From assembly GCA_964648215.1 (NCBI GenBank), contig CAZYMF010000024.1:1-38489 (forward strand): 38,489 nt of DNA, written 5' to 3'. Source of the stretch: CAZYMF01 sp964648215. GTDB lineage: Bacteria; Desulfobacterota; Binatia; HRBIN30; JACQVA1. The notes beneath the pieces were generated by a model, which was not told where the DNA came from, ran no database searches, and saw only the letters and a list, made by a program, of their open reading frames with translations. Made by a program: the position numbers and the translations under genes. This document shows, one piece after another, positions 1 through 8,429 of the stretch (position 1 is its first letter; each line of letters opens with the position of its first letter).

Positions 1-46
1 GTGTACTGGGAGCCGAAGTCGAGGATGAGAATCATGGGTGATGAAA

Positions 47-74
47 GTCGACGGTCGATGGTCGATAGTCGGTG
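47..74. repeat. 7-bp degenerate tandem array (GTCGAYG type)
   Basis: Four consecutive 7-bp units GTCGACG, GTCGATG, GTCGATA, GTCGGTG, downstream of the guaB stop codon. Two more units of the same word (GTCGATC, GTCGATG) occur at 22244-22257. No gene is seen between position 1 and the guaB stop. Confidence 0.7.
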
Positions 75-127
75 GTTGAAGAAGGACGCCTGCAACCAGA
101 TCGCCTCACCACATCACCTCCACGCCC

Positions 128-162
128 GTTTCCGGCTTTCGGCTTTCGCCCTTCCACTTCCA
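128..162. repeat. 7-bp degenerate tandem array abutting the guaB stop
   Basis: Five 7-bp units (GTTTCCG, GCTTTCG, GCTTTCG, CCCTTCC, ACTTCCA) end one base from the guaB stop codon, so the array would lie at the very start of the guaB 3' untranslated region. No intrinsic terminator with a T-run is visible here. Confidence 0.6.
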
Positions 163-163
163 G

Positions 164-1633
164 CTACTCTCTTCGATAATTCGGCGCTTCCTTGGTGATG
201 AACACGTCGTGGACGTGGCTCTCCTGCAGCGAGGCGTTGGTCACCTTCATGAAGCGGGCGTGGGCGTGGAGATCGGCGATCGTGCGGCAGCCGCAGTAGC
301 CCATGCCGGCCTGCAGGCCGCCGACCATCTGATGCACGATGAAGGCGAGCGGCCCCTTGTGCGGCACGCGCCCCTCGATGCCCTCGGGCACCAGCTTCAT
401 CTGCTCCAGCTCGTCGTCCTGCATGTAACGGTTGCGGCTGCCCTCGCGCTCGCGCATCGCCTCGAGCGATCCCATGCCGCGGTAGAGCTTGTAGGTGCGG
501 CCCTGGTAGAGAATCGTCTCGCCCGGGCTCTCCTCGGTGCCGGCGAACAGGCTGCCGATCATCACCGAGTGCGCCCCGGCGGCCAGAGCCTTGGTGACGT
601 CGCCGGAGAACTTGATGCCGCCGTCGGCGATCACGGGGATGCCGTAGTCGGCCGCGACCTTGCAGCAGTCGGCGACGGCGGTGAGCTGCGGTACGCCGAC
701 GCCGGAGACGACGCGGGTGGTGCAGATCGACGCCGGCCCCATGCCGACCTTGATGGCGTCGGCCCCGGCACGCGCCAGCGCCCGGGCGCCCTCGATGGTG
801 GCCACGTTACCGGCCACCACGTCGGTCTTGGGGTACGCCTCCTTGATCTCCTTGAGCGTCGCGATGACGTTGTCCGAATGGCCGTGGGCGGTATCGATGA
901 CGATGACGTCGGCCCCGGCCCGCAGCACCGCCTCGACCCGCTTCATGCGGTCGTCGCCGGTGCCGACGCCCGCGCCGACGCGCAGGCGGCCGAAGTCGTC
1001 CTTGCACGCGTTGGGAAACTGCGCCGCCTTCTGAATGTCCTTGACGGTCAGCAGGCCCTTGAGGCGGCCGTCGTCGTCGACGATGAGCAGCTTCTCGATG
1101 CGGTTGGCATGGAGGAGATCCTTGGCCTCCTCGGGGTCGATGCCCGGCTTGCCGGTGATGAGATTGTTCTTCGTCATCACCTCGCTCACCTTGCGATCCA
1201 GGCGCTTCTCGAAACGCAGGTCACGGTTGGTGAGAATGCCGACCAGGCGGCCGTCCTTGGTAACCGGCAAGCCGGAGATGTGGTAGCGATGCATGACATC
1301 CAGCGCCTCGGCGATGCGCTGATCGGGATGCACGGTGACCGGGTCGAGAACGATACCGCTCTCCGACTTCTTCACCTTTTCGACCTCGCGGGCCTGGTGT
1401 TCGATGGTGAGGTTGCGGTGAACGATGCCGAGGCCGCCTTCCTGGGCCATGGCGATGGCGGCCCCGGACTCGGTCACCGTGTCCATCGCCGCGCTGACCA
1501 GCGGGATGTTGAGCGGCACGCGCCGCGAGAACAGCGTGCTGACGTCCGCCTCGCGCGGCAGGAACGTCGACTCCCCGGGGACCAGCAGCACGTCGTCGAA
1601 CGTGAGCCCTTCGGGCATGTCGTAGGTGAACAT
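164..1633 (-). CDS. guaB: IMP dehydrogenase
   Basis: Converts IMP to XMP with NAD+, the committed step of guanine nucleotide synthesis in the cytosol. The 489-residue product has the usual family length. The barrel begins with GLTFDDVLLVP near residue 9. Two CBS domains are inserted at about 95-205. The catalytic loop GMGPASICTTR places the nucleophilic cysteine at about residue 304, and the NRY active-site flap lies near the C-terminus. Two adjacent ATG codons (1636 and 1633) follow a GGGAGGAG ribosome site; the second was chosen because its spacing is better. guaA, the frequent partner, would lie off the left edge and is not seen. A candidate promoter and a leader hairpin lie upstream. Confidence 0.97.
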   Translation of the reverse strand: MFTYDMPEGLTFDDVLLVPGESTFLPREADVSTLFSRRVPLNIPLVSAAMDTVTESGAAIAMAQEGGLGIVHRNLTIEHQAREVEKVKKSESGIVLDPVTVHPDQRIAEALDVMHRYHISGLPVTKDGRLVGILTNRDLRFEKRLDRKVSEVMTKNNLITGKPGIDPEEAKDLLHANRIEKLLIVDDDGRLKGLLTVKDIQKAAQFPNACKDDFGRLRVGAGVGTGDDRMKRVEAVLRAGADVIVIDTAHGHSDNVIATLKEIKEAYPKTDVVAGNVATIEGARALARAGADAIKVGMGPASICTTRVVSGVGVPQLTAVADCCKVAADYGIPVIADGGIKFSGDVTKALAAGAHSVMIGSLFAGTEESPGETILYQGRTYKLYRGMGSLEAMREREGSRNRYMQDDELEQMKLVPEGIEGRVPHKGPLAFIVHQMVGGLQAGMGYCGCRTIADLHAHARFMKVTNASLQESHVHDVFITKEAPNYRRE

Positions 1634-1693
1634 CATTCTCCTCCCACCGCGCCGCGGGCGCGCATCCATCCCCCCTGGTCCCGCATGCACAAA

Positions 1694-1718
1694 GGCCCAC
1701 CGAAGCTACAGGCGGGCC
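1694..1718 (-). promoter_or_regulatory. Leader hairpin upstream of guaB, attenuator-like
   Basis: On the minus strand GGCCCGCC pairs with GGTGGGCC (8 bp, one G-U) around a 9-nt loop and is followed by TTTGTG. It lies about 60 nt before the guaB start and downstream of the candidate promoter, so it would be transcribed in the guaB leader. The U-run is short, so termination would be weak. A regulatory role is inference. Confidence 0.3.
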
Positions 1719-1760
1719 CTCGAACGACGACGCGAACGAACTTGTCAGGAACCATGGGCT

Positions 1761-1789
1761 CTCGTAGCAAAACGCTACCGGTGTGGCAA
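1761..1789 (-). promoter_or_regulatory. Candidate sigma-70 promoter for guaB
   Basis: On the minus strand TTGCCA (1789-1784) and TACGAG (1766-1761) are separated by exactly 17 bp. The -35 is good and the -10 weak. A weaker divergent pair on the plus strand, TTGTCA (1742-1747) and TAGCAA (1765-1770), also with 17-bp spacing, overlaps it and could serve the carbonic anhydrase-like gene. Confidence 0.3.
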
Positions 1790-1873
1790 GTCCATTTGCG
1801 CGGCCCCAAGATCTTGTGGTCCTGGAGACGCGCGCCGTTGAGACGCACCGGGCCGGTTTGCTATGCCTGCGCC

Positions 1874-2389
1874 ATGAACTTCCCGTTCGAGGGCAAGCAG
1901 CCCCGGCTCCATCCTTCGGTGTACGTGCACCGCAGCGCGCAGGTGATCGGCGATGTGATCATCGGCGCCGACGCCAGCCTGTGGCCCAACGTGGTCGTGC
2001 GCGGCGACGTCCACCACATCCGTATCGGCGAGCGCAGCAACATCCAGGACAACTCCACCGTCCACGTCACCCGCGATCGCTTCGCCACCATCATCGGACG
2101 CGAGGTGACCGCCGGTCACAACGTGGTGCTGCACGGCTGCACCGTCGGCGACCGCTGCCTGATCGGCATCGGCGCCATCGTCCTCGACGGCGTCGAGATC
2201 GGCGACGAGTGCCTGATCGGCGCCGGCTCGCTGCTGACGCCGGGGACGAAGATTCCGCCGCGCCACCTCGCCCTCGGCAGCCCGGCCACGGCGGTGCGGG
2301 CGCTGCGCGCGGACGAGATCGCCCACCTGCAGCAGTCGGCGCAGAACTACGTCGACAACGCGCAGCGCTACCGGGCGCAGGGTCTGTAG
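1874..2389 (+). CDS. Gamma-class carbonic anhydrase-like protein
   Basis: A 171-residue left-handed beta-helix protein of the YrdA/PaaY/CamH type, presumed to be a cytosolic trimer that binds metal between subunits and hydrates CO2. Hexapeptide repeats run from about residue 15 to 140. The three histidines expected for metal binding are visible: one in STVHVT and two in TAGHNVVLHGC. The N-terminal RP/HPSVYV pattern and the C-terminal helix with a LGSPA.. turn fit the family. The acidic proton-shuttle loop of the methanoarchaeal Cam enzyme is absent, so this is the CamH-like group, whose members are not all active. The ATG at 1874 is the only start before the conserved N-terminus. It is divergent from guaB and convergent with der. 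Confidence 0.88.
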   Translation: MNFPFEGKQPRLHPSVYVHRSAQVIGDVIIGADASLWPNVVVRGDVHHIRIGERSNIQDNSTVHVTRDRFATIIGREVTAGHNVVLHGCTVGDRCLIGIGAIVLDGVEIGDECLIGAGSLLTPGTKIPPRHLALGSPATAVRALRADEIAHLQQSAQNYVDNAQRYRAQGL

Positions 2390-2427
2390 ACTCGCCGCTC
2401 GCCCGTCGCCTATCTGCCCGTCCTTCC

Positions 2428-3894
2428 CTACCGCCCGCGCGGGCGCCGCGGCCGCCGGGTCTTCGCGGTCCGGGGTCGGGCGGGCCGCGCGCGGTTCTGG
2501 TCGCGCGGGCGCAGCCGCAGGCGGATCCGCAGCGGCGTGCCGTGCAGATCGAAGGCGGCGCAGAACTGGTTGCGCAGGTAACGCTCGTAGCTCTCACCGA
2601 CCAGCCGCGGCGCGTTGGTGAAGATGGCGATCGTCGGCGGCGCCGTGCCCGTCTGCGTGGCGTAGTAGAAGGCCGGCCGCTTTCCTTGCACGCTCGGCGG
2701 CGCCTGCGCCCGCACGGCGTCCGCCAGCACCTTGTTGAGCGTCGCGGTCTGCAGCTCGGCCCGGTGGGCCGCCGTCAGCCGTTCGAGCGCCGGGACGATG
2801 CGCCCGACACCGGCGCCGGTGAGCGCCGAGACGAAGACCATCGCCACTTCGGCCAACGTCGGGTAGCGCCAGGCCAGAGTTTCGCGAAACTTCTTCTGGT
2901 CGCGCTCGCCCGCCGGCACGGCGTCCCACTTGTTAACGACGAGGAGCAAGCCGCGCCCCCGCTCCCAGGCATAGGTGGCGATGCGCGCGTCCTGCTCGGC
3001 CAGCTCGCTGCCGGCGTCGAGGACGAGCAGGGCCAGCTCCGCCCGGTCGAGGGCGCGCAGGGCGCGGGCGACGCTGGCACGCTCGATCCCCTCGTACACC
3101 TTGGGCCGGCGGCGGATCCCCGCGGTGTCGATCAGCACGTAGCGGCGGCCGGCGAGGCTCACCTCGGAATCGAGCGGGTCACGGGTGGTGCCGGGGATCG
3201 GCGAGACGATGGCGCGCTCGGCACCCACCAGACGATTGAGCAGCGACGACTTGCCGACGTTGGGGCGCCCGACGATCGCCAGCGCCACCTTCGCCGTCGC
3301 CTGCGCCGTCGACTTCGCCAGAGGCTTCGTCGACTCCGCCGCGGGGAGCGCGGCCAGCACGTCTTCCATCAGGTCGTCGACACCGCGGCCGTGGGCGGCG
3401 GAGATGGCGTACACCCGATCGACCCCGAGGCGGAAGAAATCCACCGCGTCGTCGTCCAGCGTCGGGGTGTCGAGCTTGTTGACGGCGAAGAACACCGGCT
3501 TCGCCGCCCGCTGCAGCAGCCGCACCAGCGCTCGCTCGCGCGGAGTGAAGCCGGCGCGCCCGTCGAGTAGCAGAACGATGGCGTCGGCCTCCTCGGTGGC
3601 GCGCACGGTCTGCGCCCGCACCGCCGCCAGCAGCGCGTCGGCGTCGCCGCTTTCTTCGTCGACGCCGCCGGTATCGACCAGCAGGAACTCGCGCCCCTGC
3701 CAACGCGCGCGGGCCTCGTTGCGATCGCGCGTCACCCCGGGCCTGGCGTCCACGACCGCCACCGGCGCCCGCACCAGCCGGTTGAACAGGGTCGACTTGC
3801 CGGCATTCGGGCGGCCGACGATGGCGACCACCGGCAACCTGCGTCGCGGTGCCGGCCCGGCGGGCGCGGCCGCGTCGGCAACGATCTCGGGCAT
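2428..3894 (-). CDS. der: Ribosome-associated GTPase Der (EngA)
   Basis: Double-GTPase needed for maturation of the 50S ribosomal subunit. The 488-residue protein has a first G domain with GRPNAGKST at about 27-35, DTGGV at 74-78 and NKLD at 139-142. The second has GRPNVGKSS at about 209-217, DTAGI at 256-260 and NKWD at 321-324. A C-terminal KH-like domain follows, then a tail rich in arginine and proline. The ATG at 3894 was chosen because upstream in-frame codons run into era and the family N-terminus fits. It lies 16 nt downstream of the era stop, so era and der are probably co-transcribed. It converges with the carbonic anhydrase-like gene 38 bp away. Confidence 0.97.
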   Translation of the reverse strand: MPEIVADAAAPAGPAPRRRLPVVAIVGRPNAGKSTLFNRLVRAPVAVVDARPGVTRDRNEARARWQGREFLLVDTGGVDEESGDADALLAAVRAQTVRATEEADAIVLLLDGRAGFTPRERALVRLLQRAAKPVFFAVNKLDTPTLDDDAVDFFRLGVDRVYAISAAHGRGVDDLMEDVLAALPAAESTKPLAKSTAQATAKVALAIVGRPNVGKSSLLNRLVGAERAIVSPIPGTTRDPLDSEVSLAGRRYVLIDTAGIRRRPKVYEGIERASVARALRALDRAELALLVLDAGSELAEQDARIATYAWERGRGLLLVVNKWDAVPAGERDQKKFRETLAWRYPTLAEVAMVFVSALTGAGVGRIVPALERLTAAHRAELQTATLNKVLADAVRAQAPPSVQGKRPAFYYATQTGTAPPTIAIFTNAPRLVGESYERYLRNQFCAAFDLHGTPLRIRLRLRPRDQNRARPARPRTAKTRRPRRPRGR

Positions 3895-3910
3895 GCGCGA
3901 CCGTCCCGGC

Positions 3911-4822
3911 TCAGAGGCCGAATTCCTTGATCCGCGTGGGGCTGGTGGTCCAGTCCTCCTGCACGCGGACGAAGAGCTCGAGAAAGACGCGGCGCTCCAG
4001 CACACCCTCGATGTCGCGGCGCGCCGCCTGCCCGATGGCTTTGATCCGATTGCCGCGATGGCCGATGATGATCGGCTTCTGCGAGTCGCGGGCGACATGA
4101 ATCGTCGCCTTGATCACCACCAGGTTCTTCTCCGCCCTCTCGGTGAACTCGTCGATGGTAACGGCGACGGCGTACGGAACCTCCTCGCGCGTCTCCAAAA
4201 TCACCTTCTCGCGAACGATCTCGGCCACGATCGCCCGCTCGCTCTGGTCGGTGATCTCCTCCTCCGGGTAGTACGCCGGGCCTTCGGGCAACGCCGCGGC
4301 CAAGACGTCGACCAGGCGCTCGAGATTCTCCCCGGCCATGGCACTCACCGGTACGACGGCCCGATCCGGGCAGAGCCGGCCGAGCTCGTCGAGCAACGGC
4401 AGCAGCGCATCCCTGGGCACCAGATCGATCTTGGTGACGGCCAGCAGCAACGGCTTGCCGCTGGCAACCCCCAGCTCGAGGACGCGGCGGTCGGCCGGGG
4501 CGATGCCGGCCTCGGCATCGACCAGCAGCAACACCACGTCGGCCTCGGAGAGCGCGCGGCGCGCCACGTCCACCATCCGCACGTTCAACAGCCCGCGTGC
4601 CTTGTGCAGCCCCGGGGTATCGAGGAACAGCAGCTGCGCCTGCGGCAGCGTCTTGATGCCGAGAATGCGCGTGCGAGTCGTTTGCGGCTTGGGGGTCACC
4701 GCCGCGACCTTGCGACCGAGCAGAGCGTTGAGCAAAGTGGACTTGCCCACGTTCGGCCGGCCGATCAGTGCAACGAATCCCGAGCGATGTCCTGGGGATG
4801 AAACCGGAGACGTCGATGCCAC
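3911..4822 (-). CDS. era: GTPase Era
   Basis: GTPase that binds the 3' end of 16S rRNA and acts in 30S assembly and cell-cycle control. The 303-residue protein has GRPNVGKST at about 21-29, DTPGL for G3, TKID for G4, and a C-terminal KH domain with the GHRGNRIK loop followed by the FVRVQEDW ending typical of Era. The start is GTG at 4822; an in-frame TAA lies four codons upstream and no ATG precedes the G1 motif. The ribosome-binding site is weak. It is followed by der with a 16-nt gap. The pairing of two ribosome-assembly GTPases suggests a joint transcription unit. Confidence 0.97.
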   Translation of the reverse strand: MASTSPVSSPGHRSGFVALIGRPNVGKSTLLNALLGRKVAAVTPKPQTTRTRILGIKTLPQAQLLFLDTPGLHKARGLLNVRMVDVARRALSEADVVLLLVDAEAGIAPADRRVLELGVASGKPLLLAVTKIDLVPRDALLPLLDELGRLCPDRAVVPVSAMAGENLERLVDVLAAALPEGPAYYPEEEITDQSERAIVAEIVREKVILETREEVPYAVAVTIDEFTERAEKNLVVIKATIHVARDSQKPIIIGHRGNRIKAIGQAARRDIEGVLERRVFLELFVRVQEDWTTSPTRIKEFGL

Positions 4823-4958
4823 GGAGGGGAATTAGCCTCGATTGGCCGAAAAAGGAAGGGGGGCGGCCGCCTTGACGGTGGCGCGGAGCGCGGGGTAGCT
4901 AGGTCCGACCAGAGTGCTGTATTGCCGAAAGACAGTGCATTTTGCTGGGCCTCCTCTC

Positions 4959-5116
4959 GGATGGGAGAGGATCGAGGTGAGGGGGATCGAATGATGCCGA
5001 AGGCCACCCTGACGGACCCCTGTCACGGGATAGCGACAAGAATGATAAGGCTCGGCTTCGCCGATCAATTTCATCCCCCTCATCCTGACCTTCTCCCATC
5101 CGGGAGAAGGAACCCT
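4959..5116. repeat. MITE-like dispersed repeat, copy A
   Basis: A 158-bp element with imperfect terminal inverted repeats of about 30 bp: GGATGGGAGAGG...GGTGAGGGG at the left and CCCCCTCA...TCTCCCATCC at the right. Copy B lies at 15701-15855. The left 50 bp of the copies differ at 3 positions and the right 45 bp are identical, while the centres differ. It fills most of the 350-bp gap between era and the ECF operon. An open frame reading HPPHPDLLPSGRR through the right end is an artefact of the repeat. No target duplication could be fixed with confidence. Confidence 0.85.
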
Positions 5117-5172
5117 GACCCAATACACACGCCCAACCGTCCAACTTCGCACTAGACCCGCCGGGGGCGCGG

Positions 5173-5958
5173 ATGCGAGACGTGGTCGACATGTGGGGCA
5201 ACACGCGCATGGTGGTGCTCACCGCCATGAGCGCGTCGCTGTACGCCGCCATCCTCATTCCCTTCAAGGTCCTTCCCATCATCCCCGGGGTCACCGAGTT
5301 CCGCCCCGCCAACGCGGTTCCGGTGGTGTGCTCGTTCCTGTTCGGCCCGGCCGGGGCCTGGGGGGCGGCGATCGGCAACGTCATCGGCGACTTCTTCGGC
5401 GGCATCGGCCCCGGCGATCTGTTCGGCTTCGTCGGCAACTTCCTCTACGGCTACGTGCCCTACCGCGTCTGGATGGCCGTCATGGGCGACCGCGATCCGG
5501 TGCCGAAAACGCTGCTGCAATGGCTGGTGTTCGTCGGCGCCGTCGCCCTGTCCAGCGCCGCCTGCGCGCTCACCATCGGCTGGGGCATCAACCTCCTCGG
5601 CTTCGTACCGTTCTCGGTGCTCGCCAACATCATCCTGGTGAACAACTTCGTCGTCGCCGCCGTGCTCAGCCCGTTTCTCCTGGCGGTGATCTACCCGCGG
5701 GTGAAGAGCGCCAAGCTACGCCACACCGACATTCTCGGCCGCCGGCCGCCGCGGCCGGTCGCGGTGCGTGCCGTCGGTCTCGTTCTGGTGGTGGCGGCGT
5801 TGTCCGGCGGCATGGTGCTGGGAACCCTGCTGTCGACGGGTTCGCTGTCGCTGCCGTTCCTGCCCGCCGCCCTGGCCAGCACGACACGCGCGGCCGAGGT
5901 CGGCTTCGGCCTGGCCCCCGTCGTCGCCGTTCTCCTCCTCGGCCTGGCGCTGCTCTGA
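5173..5958 (+). CDS. ECF transporter substrate-binding (S) component, QueT-like
   Basis: A polytopic membrane protein of 261 residues, probably the substrate-capturing subunit of an energy-coupling-factor importer. About six hydrophobic segments fill residues 12-190, with FRPANAVPV and GxxGAxxGNVIGDFFGG stretches that resemble QueT-type S components (queuosine precursors). A further C-terminal hydrophobic pair (about 200-260) is extra compared with a bare S component. The start is ATG at 5173; ATG 5191 is an alternative, and neither has a strong ribosome site. It is followed after 8 nt by the double ATPase and then EcfT, which makes the S-component role strong. The substrate is not proven by sequence; a vitamin or deazapurine is likely. 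No riboswitch was recognised upstream. Confidence 0.75.
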   Translation: MRDVVDMWGNTRMVVLTAMSASLYAAILIPFKVLPIIPGVTEFRPANAVPVVCSFLFGPAGAWGAAIGNVIGDFFGGIGPGDLFGFVGNFLYGYVPYRVWMAVMGDRDPVPKTLLQWLVFVGAVALSSAACALTIGWGINLLGFVPFSVLANIILVNNFVVAAVLSPFLLAVIYPRVKSAKLRHTDILGRRPPRPVAVRAVGLVLVVAALSGGMVLGTLLSTGSLSLPFLPAALASTTRAAEVGFGLAPVVAVLLLGLALL

Positions 5959-5966
5959 CGACACCG

Positions 5967-7637
5967 ATGGCCGAGATCGCTCTTTCGTTGCGCGGCGTAT
6001 CCTTCACCTATGCGGGCGCCGCGACTCCGGCGCTGCAGGGCATCGACCTCTCGGTGCGTCGCGGCGAGCTGATCGCCGTCATGGGAGCGACCGGCGCCGG
6101 CAAGTCGACGCTGGCCAAGTGCCTCACCCGCATCATCCCGGCGTTCCAGCCCGGCCGGCTCGAAGGCGAGATCAGCGTCCTCGGCACGGTTTTGCGCGAC
6201 GAGGGCGTCGGCGATCTGGCCGGCGTCGTCGGCCTGGTGTCGCAGGACTTCGAGGCCCAGCTCTTCGCCACCAACGTGGTGCAGGAGATCACTTTTGCCA
6301 TGGAGCAGCTCGGCCTCGCGCCCGCCGCGATGCGCGAGCGCCTGCCGGCCGCCCTCGCGGCGGTGGGCCTGTCGGACTTCGAGCGCCGCGATCCGGCCAC
6401 CCTGTCCGGCGGCGAGAAGCAACGGCTGGCCATCGCCGCCGTCCTCGCGCTGCACCCGCCCGTTCTGATCTTCGACGAGCCCACCACCGATCTCGATCCG
6501 CTCGGTAAGCAGGAGATCTTTGCCGTTCTCGACCGCCTGCGCGCCGAGGGCTGCACGATGCTGGTGATCGAGCACGAGATCGCCGCCGCGGAGAACGCCG
6601 ATCGCGTCGTGCTGATGGCGCACGGCCGCATCGTTGCCGATGCGCCGCCCGGCGAGGTGTTGCCCCAGGTCGATCTGCTGCAACGCCACGCCATCCGCCC
6701 GGCGGACCTCGACGCCGTCGCCGCGCGGCTGCACGTGTCGCTGCCGGTCAGGGCCGTGGACGAGCTGGCGTCGGCCTTGCGACTGCGGCTGCAGCCCGCG
6801 CGCTCGGGCGAGACGGCGGCGGCCGCGGCGGCCGGCACCCCCATCCTCGCCGCCGATCGCGTCGCCTACCGCTACGACAACGACAAGGAAGCGCTGTCCG
6901 AGGTGAGCCTGGAGATTCACGCCGGCGAGAGCATCGCCCTGATCGGGCAGAACGGATCCGGGAAGACCACCCTGGCCAAGCTGCTCAACGGCTTGCTGGC
7001 GCCGGCGCAGGGAGCGGTGCGGCTGCACGGCCGCCCCATCGGCGAGCTGCCGCTCGCCCGCGTGGCCAGCGAGGTCGGCTACGTCTTCCAGAACCCCGAC
7101 CACCAGATCTTCGCCGCCACCGTGGGCGACGAGGTCGCCTTCGGCCCGCGCAACCTCGGTCTGAGCGACGACGCCGTCGCCGAGCGCGTGAGCGAGGCGC
7201 TGGCGGCCGTGAGCTTGCTCGGGTGCGAGGAGCAGGATCCCTTTCTGTTCGCCAAGGGCCAGCGCCAGCGACTGGCGGTGGCCTCGCTGCTGGCGCTGCG
7301 GCCCAAGGTTCTGGTGCTCGACGAGCCGACCACCGGCCTCGACTACGCCGAGCAGCGCCACATGATGGACCTGGTCGCCCGGCTGCAGGCGCAGGGCATG
7401 ACGCTGGTGATGATCACCCACAGCCCCTGGGTGGTGGCGGAGTACGCCCGTCGCGGCGTGCTGCTGTCGCACGGGCAGGTCCTGTTCGACGGCACGCTGC
7501 GCGAGCTGTTCGCCGACGAGGCGCTGCTCGAGCGCTGTCATTTCCGCGTCCCCGACGCCACCCGTCTCGGCAACCGTCTCGGCTTCACTCCGTTGTCGGT
7601 GGACGAGCTCGTGTCTCGTGTGTCAAAGCAGGCGTGA
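5967..7637 (+). CDS. ECF transporter fused double ATPase (EcfA1-EcfA2 in one chain)
   Basis: Cytoplasmic motor of the ECF importer, 556 residues, with two complete ABC domains in one chain. Domain 1 has Walker A GATGAGKST, Q-loop VSQDFEAQLF, signature LSGGEKQR, and Walker B LIFDEPTTDLD with a following H-loop (VIEHE). Domain 2 (from about residue 290) has Walker A GQNGSGKTT, Q-loop FQNPDHQIF, a degenerate signature FAKGQRQR in place of LSGGQ, Walker B VLVLDEPTTGLD and H-loop (ITHSP). The degenerate second signature suggests unequal ATP sites. The start is ATG at 5967, 8 nt after the S component; the gap to ecfT is 9 nt. Confidence 0.93.
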   Translation: MAEIALSLRGVSFTYAGAATPALQGIDLSVRRGELIAVMGATGAGKSTLAKCLTRIIPAFQPGRLEGEISVLGTVLRDEGVGDLAGVVGLVSQDFEAQLFATNVVQEITFAMEQLGLAPAAMRERLPAALAAVGLSDFERRDPATLSGGEKQRLAIAAVLALHPPVLIFDEPTTDLDPLGKQEIFAVLDRLRAEGCTMLVIEHEIAAAENADRVVLMAHGRIVADAPPGEVLPQVDLLQRHAIRPADLDAVAARLHVSLPVRAVDELASALRLRLQPARSGETAAAAAAGTPILAADRVAYRYDNDKEALSEVSLEIHAGESIALIGQNGSGKTTLAKLLNGLLAPAQGAVRLHGRPIGELPLARVASEVGYVFQNPDHQIFAATVGDEVAFGPRNLGLSDDAVAERVSEALAAVSLLGCEEQDPFLFAKGQRQRLAVASLLALRPKVLVLDEPTTGLDYAEQRHMMDLVARLQAQGMTLVMITHSPWVVAEYARRGVLLSHGQVLFDGTLRELFADEALLERCHFRVPDATRLGNRLGFTPLSVDELVSRVSKQA

Positions 7638-7646
7638 GAGCCTCCG

Positions 7647-8429
7647 ATGCGCCTGTACCTCTACCTCGAGCGTCGCACGCCGCTGCACGAGCTCAACCCG
7701 ACGGTGAAGGTGTTCGCCATGCTGTGCTTCTTCACCGCCGCCTTCGTCACCGAACGCCCGGCGCTGCTGATCCCGCTGGCGCTGGCGGTGCTCGTCCTGA
7801 TCCAACGCGCCGGGGCGCTGGGCAACGTCCGCCGGCTGCGGCTCCTCTTCGTCATGGTCTTCACCATGACGCTGATCATCTGGACCTTCTTCTACGGCCA
7901 GGGCACGCCGCTGGTGTCCATCGGACCGGTGCGGATCAGCGCCGCCGCGCTCGAGTTCGCCTTCGGCATGGCGCTCAAGCTCACCACCTTCCTCGCCGTC
8001 GGCGTCCTGTTCCTGTCCACCACCAAGGTGGAGGAGTTCGCTTATGCCCTCACCCGCGTCGGCCTGCCGTACAAGCTCGGCTTCACCATGACGCTGGCGT
8101 TCCGTCTGGTGCCGGTGTTCGTCGAGTCGGCCTTCACCGTGGTGCAGGCGCAGCGCAGCCGCGGCTTCAACTTCGACGAAGGTGGCCTGCTGCAGCGCCT
8201 GCGACGCTACGTCCCCGTCCTGGTTCCCGTGTTCATGGGCGCGCTGCGGCGCGCCGACGGCATGGCGATGGCGCTCGAGGCACGCGGCTTTCAGTCGGCA
8301 CGGCCGCGCTCGAGCTACGAGCAGTACCCGTTCCTCGCCCGCGACGTGCTCGCTCTGGCCGCCGCCGTCGCCGTCGCCGCGCTCTTCGTCGCCTTGTGGT
8401 GGAGCGGTCATGCCCGCGTTCTGCCGTAG
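7647..8429 (+). CDS. ecfT: ECF transporter transmembrane coupling protein EcfT
   Basis: Membrane scaffold linking the ATPases to the S component. The 260-residue protein has an N-terminal cytoplasmic start with LHELNPTVK, typical of the CbiQ/EcfT family, then about five hydrophobic segments. The two coupling-helix motifs are visible as AQRSRG (about residue 170) and ALEARG (about 210), the expected A-x-x-x-R-G signatures. The ATG at 7647 lies 9 nt behind the ATPase gene. The last 20 nt overlap the next gene, a secreted hydrolase, implying translational coupling. Together with the two preceding genes it forms a complete group I-type ECF importer with a dedicated S component. Confidence 0.93.
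   Translation: MRLYLYLERRTPLHELNPTVKVFAMLCFFTAAFVTERPALLIPLALAVLVLIQRAGALGNVRRLRLLFVMVFTMTLIIWTFFYGQGTPLVSIGPVRISAAALEFAFGMALKLTTFLAVGVLFLSTTKVEEFAYALTRVGLPYKLGFTMTLAFRLVPVFVESAFTVVQAQRSRGFNFDEGGLLQRLRRYVPVLVPVFMGALRRADGMAMALEARGFQSARPRSSYEQYPFLARDVLALAAAVAVAALFVALWWSGHARVLP

Noticed and set aside
47..74. A CRISPR array, considered for this and the other short-period arrays
   Set aside because: Units of 7-9 bp without spacers and with internal variation are not CRISPR repeats, and no cas gene is present.
209..1860. A very long plus-strand open frame running antisense through guaB into the carbonic anhydrase-like gene
   Set aside because: It is the complement of a certain guaB, has repetitive Val/Asp/Arg-rich composition typical of G+C-rich antisense frames, and only its last 171 codons match a family. 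Those are annotated from 1874.
4872..4901. TTGACG and TAGCTA spaced 18 bp as a promoter for the ECF operon
   Set aside because: The -10 is poor, the distance to the gene is about 270 bp, and the 158-bp repeat lies between. Not enough to list.
4922..5155. Open frames reading HPPHPDLLPSGRR in both copies of the 158-bp repeat
   Set aside because: They are translations of the repeat itself; the frames differ outside it and have no ribosome-binding site. They are treated as repeat artefacts.
5117..5172. A vitamin or preQ1 riboswitch before the ECF S component
   Set aside because: The available leader after the repeat is about 56 nt and shows no recognisable riboswitch core or sequestering hairpin.
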